Of a DNA stretch of 25,968 nt, positions 20,804 to 25,968 are shown in pieces; within the stretch, counting starts at the first letter, position 1; each line of letters opens with the position of its first letter. The translations under genes were made by a program, and so were the position numbers. The notes beneath the pieces were generated by a model. That model worked only from the letters and a program-made list of their open reading frames with translations. It did no database searches and was not told where the DNA came from. The DNA comes from JBBQAA01 sp038276395 (GTDB taxonomy: Bacteria; Actinomycetota; Thermoleophilia; Solirubrobacterales; Solirubrobacteraceae). The stretch is from NCBI GenBank assembly GCA_038276395.1, contig JBBQAA010000006.1, forward strand, positions 1 to 25,968, given 5' to 3'.

Positions 20804-21388
20804 TCAGGGTGAAAGGTCAGCTCGTGAGGCTGTGTCGCAGGGCGCGGGGCGCTGGAGCGTCTCGTCGAGCCAGGTGAGGTTCGTCTCGGCGAGCGCGATT
20901 CCCATTCGCAGGGCGAGGAAGGGGTGCGGGTCGCGCTCGGCCTCGCCTGAGGCGGTGATCTCTCGCTCGATCTGGCGGTAGGCGTCCAGGCGCGCGAGCG
21001 TCCGTTCTCGAAAGTCGGTGAGCTGGCGTTCGAGGGAGCCGGGGGAGCCGTAGGCGGCGAAGAAGACCTTGAGGAGCAGTCCGTCGCGGTCGTCGGGCTC
21101 GATCGGGTCGACGGTGTCGATCCACTGGGCGAGGGCGCGGCGTCCGGCGTCATTGATCGCGTAGATCTGCTTGTCGGGCTTGCCGCGCTGGTCGACGTGG
21201 CGCACGTCGAGGAGACCGTCGGTGACGAGGCGGGGCAGGACGGTGTAGAGGTGGCTGCGGACCGGGGTCCAGATGAAGGCGAGCGAGCGGTCGGCGCGGC
21301 GGCGCAGGTCGTAGCCCGAGGACTCGCCGCCCCAGGCGAGGATGCCGAGCACGGCCTGCTCGGTCCGCGTGAGAGCCCCGGATGGCAC
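20804..21388 (-). CDS. PadR family transcriptional regulator
   Basis: 194 residues from GTG 21388. The winged helix-turn-helix 'TRTEQAVLGILAWGGESSGYDLRRRADRSLAFIWTPVRSHLYTVLPRLVTDGLLDVRHVDQRGKPDKQIYAINDAGRRALAQWID' (about 7-90) is diagnostic for PadR. The C-terminal helical dimerisation domain ('DGLLLKVFFAAYGSPGSLERQLTDFRERTLARLDAYRQIE...LALRMGIALAETNLTWLDE') is of the longer two-domain type. PadR proteins repress a neighbouring gene and release DNA on binding a small ligand, often an aromatic acid or drug. It is divergent from the lipoprotein hydrolase gene across 63 bp that carry a palindrome, so it probably controls that gene and itself. Confidence 0.93.
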   Translation of the reverse strand: MPSGALTRTEQAVLGILAWGGESSGYDLRRRADRSLAFIWTPVRSHLYTVLPRLVTDGLLDVRHVDQRGKPDKQIYAINDAGRRALAQWIDTVDPIEPDDRDGLLLKVFFAAYGSPGSLERQLTDFRERTLARLDAYRQIEREITASGEAERDPHPFLALRMGIALAETNLTWLDETLQRPAPCDTASRADLSP

Positions 21389-21433
21389 GGAGCGAAGAAC
21401 CTATCGGTGAATCCGACTGGGGCTCGATCATGC

Positions 21434-21454
21434 CATAGTCTGTAGCGGACTATG
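21434..21454. promoter_or_regulatory. Palindrome, candidate PadR operator
   Basis: CATAGTC (21434-21440), 7-nt spacer, GACTATG (21448-21454), a perfect 21-bp dyad between the PadR and hydrolase genes. It covers the hydrolase start codon (ATG at 21452). Size and position suit a PadR dimer site; the arms differ from the classical ATGT...ACAT. Confidence 0.55.
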
Positions 21455-22306
21455 CCGGTACGGCGCATCCGCGACCGCTTGGTATCGCTCATCTCAACGG
21501 CTCGGCGACCCGTGCCGGTCCTGCTGATGCTCTTCGTGGGCTGCGGGGGCGGGCATCATGCTTCGTCCAGGGCGGACTCTCCGCCCGCCGGGCAGGCCCT
21601 GCCACCGCGCGTGCACCGATCGGTCGTGCGGTTTCGCGCCACCGACGGACGGACGGTCAAGGGGTTCTTCAGCTCAGCAGGTCCTCGCGCCCCGGGACTG
21701 GTCCTCGTCCATCAGTCCGATGGCGGCGCGGAGCAATGGAACGAGTTCGTGCCCTACCTGCACCGGGCGGGGTTCTCGACGCTGGCCTACGACGGGCGGG
21801 GCGGTATTGACGAGACGCAACTCCTACCGGAGGCGGAGGGTGCGCTTCGTTTCCTCACCTCACGCCAACACGGTAATCCCCCAGCGCTGGGGGTGGTGGG
21901 CGCGAGCATCGGCGGGACGGTCGCGCTGCTCGCTGCCAACGGCCGGCAAGGACAGAAGATCCGCGCCGCGGTCGCGCTCTCTCCGGCCGACTCCGGCACC
22001 GAGTTTCACCTCCAGGAGGCGGGCCACTGGCACCCGCACGATGTGCTGATGCTCTCCAGCCCTGCGGAGGAGTCGAGCCTCGAAAACGCGTTTCCCGGTC
22101 CGCTCCGGTCCCGCCGACTCATCATCCCCTCCGGCGGACATGGCGTCGAACTGCTCAATGACACGCGCGCGCGATCAGCGGTCCTCGAGTGGCTTCGGCG
22201 TCTGAGACGCTCCGCGTCATCTCGCGCCCGGCGTTCCCCGGCGGAGTCCTTCGTCGCGCTCGGGGCCGGCACGCGCGGGCGAAGCGCAGCCAGGCCGAGA
22301 GCGTGA
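21452..22306 (+). CDS. Lipoprotein alpha/beta hydrolase (dienelactone-hydrolase-like)
   Basis: 284 residues. The basic N-terminus, a hydrophobic run 'PVLLMLFVGC' and Cys31 form a lipoprotein signal, so the enzyme should be tethered outside the membrane. The alpha/beta-hydrolase fold is seen in 'LVLVHQSDGGAEQWNEFVPYLHRAGFSTLAYDGRG' (oxyanion region and Asp114), nucleophile Ser152 in 'VVGASIGGTVAL', and His230 in 'IPSGGHGVELL'. The core ends near residue 250; the last 33 residues are Arg/Ser/Ala-rich and run antisense over a LamG fragment. The original 3' end may therefore be lost. No clear SD is seen at the ATG inside the palindrome, so a leaderless transcript or a later start is possible. Likely controlled by the divergent PadR. 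Confidence 0.85.
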   Translation: MPVRRIRDRLVSLISTARRPVPVLLMLFVGCGGGHHASSRADSPPAGQALPPRVHRSVVRFRATDGRTVKGFFSSAGPRAPGLVLVHQSDGGAEQWNEFVPYLHRAGFSTLAYDGRGGIDETQLLPEAEGALRFLTSRQHGNPPALGVVGASIGGTVALLAANGRQGQKIRAAVALSPADSGTEFHLQEAGHWHPHDVLMLSSPAEESSLENAFPGPLRSRRLIIPSGGHGVELLNDTRARSAVLEWLRRLRRSASSRARRSPAESFVALGAGTRGRSAARPRA

Positions 22307-22391
22307 AGCTCCGCCGGGTGTCGATGAGCGCTCCGGCGGCCAGGGCGCGCGCGCCGGGGCCGTCGAGCAGGAGGGCGCGACCGTGGCGGCC
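22281..22391 (-). pseudogene. Fragment of a LamG-type (concanavalin-like) domain
   Basis: On the minus strand one frame reads 'ALLLDGPGARALAAGALIDT' directly followed by 'RRSFTLSAWLRF'. This is the LamG pattern (LxFDGxGxxxxxx..DTxxSFTxSAWVR) of secreted actinobacterial proteins. Sequence on both sides in the same frame is not LamG-like and no start or stop belongs to it, so it appears to be a short relic of about 37 codons. It overlaps the tail of the hydrolase. The rest of the 296-bp gap up to 22602 shows no gene on either strand. Confidence 0.38.
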
Positions 22392-22602
22392 TCGGCCGCC
22401 CCGGGCGGACGCGGTCCACCTCGGAAGGCCGCTCCGGCCGGCCCCCACCGGCTGCCCGGCGCGCTGACGCCGAGGATGCGGCAGCGCACGCTCTCCACCG
22501 AGTGGATACGATGAGGACCGAAGGGCAGCTTCGCCGACGCTCATTCGACTGGAGCAGCGCCGTCTGACTTTCTGATCGCTCGATCCGAGACCAGGACGTC
22601 TG

Positions 22603-23589
22603 ATGGCCTCTTCCTCGCTCCCCCTTCCTTCACCGGCCGCTGATACGGCGCCGCTCGAGAACGAGCGCGCGCACGCGTTCCTGAGCGCGGTGGTCACGGT
22701 GGTTCCGTTCGCGCTCGTCGGCTTTGCCGGGTGGCTGGCGTGGGATCGTGCCCTGCACTGGCAGGACCTGGTCGTGTTCGCCATCATGTACATCCCGGTG
22801 GGCCTCGGCGTCACCGTGGGCTTTCACCGGCTGTTCACGCACCGGAGCTTTCGAACGGGTCCGGTGGTGCGGGGGATCCTCGGCGCCCTCGGCACGGCCG
22901 CGGTCGAGGGGCAGCTCATCTTCTGGGTCGCCAGCCACCGTAAGCATCACGCGTTCTCCGACCGCCAAGGGGATCCGCACAGCCCGCATGTGGGCCACGG
23001 CGGCGCCCTCCTGCCCCCGCTTCGCGGCCTGGCGCACGCGCATCTGGGGTGGCTGTTCCTCCACACCCAGCGGCCGCGGCTGGAGCGCTACGTACCCGAT
23101 CTGCTCAAGGATCCGGTGGCGCTGTTCATCAGCCGCACAACGCTCGTCTGGATCCTCGCCGGCCTCGCGGCGCCGTTCGGCCTCGGCGTCGCGCTCACCG
23201 GCACCCTGACCGGCGGCCTGACCGGACTGCTCTGGGGCGGTGCGGTGCGGATCTTCGTCCTGCACCACGTGACCTACTCGATCAACTCGCTCTGCCACTT
23301 CTACGGCCGGCGTCGATTCGGCACCGCAGACCAGTCACGGAACCTCGCTTGGCTTGCCCCGTTCTCGCTGGGGGAGGCGTGGCACAACAACCATCACGCC
23401 TTCCCCACGTCCGCCGCGCATGGCCTACGCCGGCGGGAGCTCGACCTCTCCGCGCTTATCATCACCGGACTCGAGCGTGTCGGCCTGGCTCGGGATGTGA
23501 CGCGCATCGACCCGGCCCGGCAGCGCGCGAAGGCAACGCTTCTCGGCGACGCTGATGTCTCGGTAAGAAGCAGCGACGTCGGCCGGTGA
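22603..23589 (+). CDS. Membrane acyl-CoA/fatty acid desaturase (delta-9 type)
   Basis: 328 residues. The three histidine boxes of integral-membrane desaturases are intact: H75RLFTH80, H112RKHH116 and H261NNHH265. Extra ligand candidates are His222 ('LHHVTYSINSLCH') and His232. Four membrane helices lie at about 29-48, 53-73, 178-198 and 205-225 in the usual two-pair order. The fold uses a di-iron centre to place a double bond in stearoyl/palmitoyl chains, probably adjusting membrane fluidity. Its electron donor is not in the window. Only a weak AGGACG precedes the ATG. The sigma-factor relic begins about 37 nt after the stop. Confidence 0.93.
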   Translation: MASSSLPLPSPAADTAPLENERAHAFLSAVVTVVPFALVGFAGWLAWDRALHWQDLVVFAIMYIPVGLGVTVGFHRLFTHRSFRTGPVVRGILGALGTAAVEGQLIFWVASHRKHHAFSDRQGDPHSPHVGHGGALLPPLRGLAHAHLGWLFLHTQRPRLERYVPDLLKDPVALFISRTTLVWILAGLAAPFGLGVALTGTLTGGLTGLLWGGAVRIFVLHHVTYSINSLCHFYGRRRFGTADQSRNLAWLAPFSLGEAWHNNHHAFPTSAAHGLRRRELDLSALIITGLERVGLARDVTRIDPARQRAKATLLGDADVSVRSSDVGR

Positions 23590-23625
23590 CGTCCACGGAG
23601 ATCCGGCCAGCCTGGCCGGCGGTTC

Positions 23626-24150
23626 GTGACCGGCACGCGCGGCCCCCGCGGACGCGAGCGCCGACGCGCTCTTCCTGCAGGTCCAAGACGGTGACCCCGA
23701 CGCGTTCGGCGAGCTGTTCGACCGCTTCGAGATTCGGGCGCATCGCGTCGCCTACGGGATGCTGGGTGACCGCGATCGCGCCGAGGACGCCGTACAGGAC
23801 TCGTCCTCTCGGTGTGGCGGAGCCGCGCGAGCTACGACCCGGCGCGAGGCTCCGTCGTCGCCTGGGTGCTCAGCATCGTTCGCTTCAACGCGATCGATTC
23901 CCTCCGCCGTAACGGACGTCACGACCACCGGCGAGCCGGCGAGGACAACATCGACGCACGACGACAAGCCCCCGGCAGCGTCGAGGAGAGCGCGGGCGAG
24001 CGCGAGCGCGCCGCCCGCCTCCGCGAACTCCTCGCGGCAGCTCCCCGCCGCGCAGCGCGAGGTCATCGTCCTCGCCTACTTCGGCGAGCTCACGGCCAGG
24101 TCATCCCACCTCTCGCGCGTCGCAAATGGGACAGGTGCGAATGTCCGGAG
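23626..24150 (+). pseudogene. Frameshifted ECF-type RNA polymerase sigma factor
   Basis: Region 2 starts in one frame at about 23663 ('DALFLQVQDGDPDAFGELFD', 'VAYGMLGDRDRAEDAVQD'). Near 23803 one base is missing and the reading moves to another frame: 'VWRSRASYDPARGSVVAWVL', 'IVRFNAIDSLRR', and an acidic linker to about 24036. Near 24040 the first frame resumes with region 4: 'LPAAQREVIVLAYFGELTA'. The expected helix-turn-helix that follows is degenerate ('RVANGTGANVRRRY'). The start is unclear: a GTG at 23626 is out of frame and the region-2 frame has a stop at 23627-23629. With several lesions it should be inactive unless the indels are sequencing errors. No anti-sigma gene is adjacent. Confidence 0.75.
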
Positions 24151-24349
24151 GCGCTACCCGCCCCGGCATAACCGAGACTTCTGTACCGCTTCGCTTCCGC
24201 TAGCCTGGGTCACCGGAGGGACACTGACGGCGAGGCCGCCGCGGGCGGGAGCGCCACCTGGCTTTCGAGCAACAGCCATGCGACTCGGAGGTCGACGTGT
24301 CCCGGCCAGCAGGACCACCCAGATCCGCGACACTTCGCGCTCCGAGCGG

Positions 24350-24530
24350 ATGCGGCGCGCCCGGCGTCTCCTGCGTGTGGACGTATGGGGTGCCGGAGCC
24401 GCCTGGGTCAGGCCGACCGGTGAGCTCGACCTCGCGACCGCGCCGCGGCTCGCCGACGCGTTGCGGGCGGCCCGAATCCGCTTCACGAGTGGTGCTCGAC
24501 CTCCGCGACGTCTACGCCGTCCGGTCCTCC
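24350..24530 (+). pseudogene. Frameshifted STAS-domain (anti-sigma antagonist-like) gene relic
   Basis: From ATG 24350 one frame gives 'VWGAGAAWVRPTGELDLATA' and 'PRLADALRAA', the first half of a STAS domain. The second half continues from 24487 in another frame as 'RVVLDLRDVYAVRSS', matching the core strand 'VVLDLxxVxxxDSSG'. The Ser normally phosphorylated is in the degenerate end. No complete ORF exists. Because it lies just after the sigma-factor relic, the two may once have formed a regulatory pair; that link is inference. Confidence 0.6.
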
Positions 24531-24640
24531 AAGAGGTCTGAGTCGTCGAGCACGAAGACCTCGCAGATCATGTCGGGATCCTGCTGGTTGCCGCTCATGA
24601 ACCCGATCACCTCCCGGCCGGTGAGGTCGACCTGTAGGCT
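24512..24640 (-). pseudogene. C-terminal remnant of a DUF2294 (Na-translocating-like) protein
   Basis: On the minus strand the frame reads 'VDLTGREVIGFMSGNQQDPD' then 'MICEVFVLDDSDLLED' and stops at 24512. This is the end of DUF2294 domains ('...ELTGRxVxxFMSxNHQDPDxxxEVFVLEP'). The N-terminal two thirds, with the start and the other conserved blocks, are absent upstream; the same frame beyond 24640 is Arg/Pro/Gln-rich. It overlaps the tail of the STAS relic. A truncated gene. Confidence 0.55.
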
Positions 24641-24700
24641 TCGCGCCGACCTGGGGCCCGGTGCGCGGCGCCCGGTCGCGAGTGGCGAGGGTGTCACGCT

Positions 24701-25204
24701 GTGAGCATGGCGGCTGTGTTCTTCGACGACTGGTTCGGCTTGCTCCGTGTCGTCATCCTGGGGATCGCGGCCTACGTCGCGCTGATCTTGATGCTGCGCG
24801 CAGCGGGCAAGCGATCGCTCGCCAAGCTCAACGCGTTCGATCTGATCGTGACGATCGCACTCGGGTCCACGCTCGCCACCGTGCTGCTCTCCGCGTCGGT
24901 GGCCCTGGCCGAGGGGCTCACCGCGATGGCACTCCTGCTGGGGATGCAGTACGTGGTGGCATGGGCCTCGACGCGGAGTCGCCGAGTCGAGCGGCTGGTG
25001 AGCTCGGAGCCGACGCTGGTCTATCGCGACGGGTTCCTCCACGAGGCGATGCGCGAGGAGCGGGTCACCGCCGACGAGCTGCGCCAGGCGGCCCGCTCAC
25101 AGGGGCACGCCGACCTCGATGAGGTCGGCGCGATCGTCCTGGAGAGCGACGGCACGCTCAGCATCCTCGGCCAGGCGCCGGTCGCCGGCAGGATCACCGA
25201 ATGA
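24701..25204 (+). CDS. DUF421 (YetF/YcaP-like) membrane protein
   Basis: 167 residues from GTG 24701; an ATG two codons later is the alternative. A GAGGG about 10 nt upstream favours the GTG. Three membrane helices lie at about 14-34, 47-68 and 71-91 around the signature 'RAAGKRSLAKLNAFDLIVTIALGSTLAT'. The cytoplasmic DUF421 domain follows ('PTLVYRDGFLHEAMREERVTADELRQAARSQGHADLDEVGAIVLESDGTLSIL'). The protein is full length for this short subgroup. Members are linked to spore germination, stress and membrane homeostasis without a firm activity. The stop overlaps a possible start of the antitoxin gene (ATGA). Confidence 0.9.
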   Translation: MSMAAVFFDDWFGLLRVVILGIAAYVALILMLRAAGKRSLAKLNAFDLIVTIALGSTLATVLLSASVALAEGLTAMALLLGMQYVVAWASTRSRRVERLVSSEPTLVYRDGFLHEAMREERVTADELRQAARSQGHADLDEVGAIVLESDGTLSILGQAPVAGRITE

Positions 25205-25239
25205 CGCGACGCCTCTCGCAGGAAGGTGTTTGGCTGGAA

Positions 25240-25500
25240 ATGTCCGGACAATGTCCGGTCGAGCTCCGGGTTGCGCCGGCCGACGATGCCCTGCTGCGCG
25301 AGGCGGCAAGGCTCTCGGGGGAGTCGCTGTCGCGTTTCCTCTTGGATAGCGGACGCGAGCGCGCAGAGCGCCTGCTCGCTGACCGCACTCGGTTCGTGCT
25401 GGGCGAGCGGGAGTGGAAGACGCTCACGGCGGCGCTCGACCGGCCCGCCGAGGTCCGGTCTGGCGTTGCGGAGCTGTTCGGCCGCGCGCGCCCTGCGTAG
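25240..25500 (+). CDS. DUF1778 (TacA-type) antitoxin
   Basis: 86 residues from ATG 25240. An in-frame ATG at 25201, overlapping the DUF421 stop, would add 13 residues. The later start has AGGAAGG about 12 nt upstream and fits the usual length before 'VELRV'. The ribbon-helix-helix 'VELRVAPADDALLREAARLSGESLSRFLLDSGRERAERLL' is followed by the toxin-binding tail 'DRTRFVLGEREWKTLTAALDRPAEV', typical of DUF1778. It neutralises a GNAT toxin and represses its own operon. The gene is intact while its toxin partner, which starts directly after its stop, is frameshifted. Confidence 0.85.
   Translation: MSGQCPVELRVAPADDALLREAARLSGESLSRFLLDSGRERAERLLADRTRFVLGEREWKTLTAALDRPAEVRSGVAELFGRARPA
25241..25258. 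promoter_or_regulatory. Palindromic repeats, candidate antitoxin operator
   Basis: TGTCCGGACA (25241-25250) is a perfect palindrome, and CCGGACA-A-TGTCCGG (25244-25258) is a second that overlaps it, giving three TGTCCGG/CCGGACA half-sites. It lies on the antitoxin start codon, where ribbon-helix-helix antitoxins often bind. If the 25201 start is used, the site is inside the gene. Confidence 0.5.
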
Positions 25501-25968
25501 GTGGCGCGTTTCGGCGATCCCGAGCCGCTGAGCGAGACACACCGAATCGCGGGGTTCGCGTCGGGGGTCGTTGCGCTCGACAGCTGGCTCGTCGACCACG
25601 CGCTGCAGGCTGCCCGCGCCGGCTCGGCCCGCACGTACGTCGTCGCCGACCACGAGCTGGAGGATCGCGTGGTCGGGTACCACGCGATGGCCGCCGCCTC
25701 GGTGGAGCGGGCGCGGTCCGCCCCGCGAGCCGCGAAGGGCATGCCGAACCAACCGGTCCGGCCGTGCTGCTCGCGCGGCTGGCGGTGGACCTCTCCGTGC
25801 AGGGCGAGGGCGTGGGGGCCTGGCTGCTCCAAGACGCGCTGCGCCGAACTCTGACTGCCTCCCAGGAGGTCGGGGTGCGGGTCCTGCTGGTTCACGCGAT
25901 CAATGAGACCGCGCGGTCGTTCTACGAGCGCTTCGGGTTCGAGACCTCGCCGACGGATCCGCTCATCC
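25501..25968 (+). pseudogene. GNAT-family (TacT-type) toxin, frameshifted and cut by window edge
   Basis: GTG 25501 directly follows the antitoxin stop. The frame gives 'EPLSETHRIAGFASGVVALDSWLVDHALQ', 'RTYVVADHELEDRVVGYHAMAAASVER' and 'GMPNQPV', typical of TacT toxins, which acetylate charged tRNAs. Near 25758-25761 one base is missing. From 25761 another frame continues with 'AVLLARLAVDLSVQGEGVGAWLLQDALRR', holding the acetyl-CoA loop QGEGVG, then 'VLLVHAINETARSFYERFGF' and 'TDPLI' at the edge. As read, translation stops at 25854 without the acetyl-CoA site, so the toxin should be inactive. A single-base assembly error is the alternative. Confidence 0.8.

Noticed and set aside
19861..21492. 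543-codon minus-strand frame spanning xdhC, the gap and the PadR region
   Set aside because: It crosses two well-supported genes in the wrong frame; only the PadR frame is real on this strand.

Overview
This is a GC-rich stretch of bacterial chromosome. Strong G/C codon bias, frequent GTG starts and families such as actinobacterial holin-like, DUF3618, DUF4235, Asp23/AmaP/DUF6286, DUF2188, DUF1707 and GH15 trehalase-like proteins point to an actinomycetote. The mix most resembles Thermoleophilia (Solirubrobacter/Conexibacter type). That placement is inference from gene content; no rRNA or tRNA is present.

Left, 1-5028 (minus): a tightly coupled five-gene operon in the order TPP-dependent 2-oxoacid enzyme, small multispan membrane protein, gluconate 2-dehydrogenase subunit 3-like protein, GMC flavoprotein dehydrogenase with a probable 3Fe-4S cysteine set, and an enolase-superfamily dehydratase/racemase cut by the window edge. 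It looks like a sugar- or polyol-acid oxidation module. Next come an SDR with a small membrane protein (plus) and a GH15 glucan hydrolase or trehalase (minus). A 77-codon remnant of a glycerophosphate acyltransferase follows.

Middle, 8.8-17.3 kb: an envelope-stress neighbourhood. It holds an Asp23/AmaP/DUF6286/DUF2273-type cluster behind a YihY membrane protein, a 61-residue protein, a PRC-barrel/DUF2382 protein, a four-gene operon (unknown, holin-like, DUF3618, DUF4235), a DUF2188 protein, a secreted choice-of-anchor-like protein, and a DUF1707-like/YbjQ pair. Strong hairpins separate the convergent genes.

Right, 17.3-26 kb: a succinate-semialdehyde-type aldehyde dehydrogenase; a long G-U-containing hairpin that may be an RNA leader; a split XdhC pair; a PadR regulator divergent from a lipoprotein hydrolase across a 21-bp palindrome; and an acyl-CoA desaturase. 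From about 22.2 kb many genes are broken: a LamG fragment, a frameshifted ECF sigma factor, a frameshifted STAS protein, a DUF2294 tail, and at the edge a frameshifted GNAT toxin behind an intact DUF1778 antitoxin. DUF421 (YetF-like) is intact among them. Either this is a real decay zone or the assembly has indels here; reads would decide.

I do not see a clearly new defence or mobile system. The best candidates for something undescribed are the five-gene oxidation operon, the hairpin before xdhC, and the duplicated Asp23/anchor cluster. No CRISPR, insertion sequence, tRNA, rRNA or replication origin was found.
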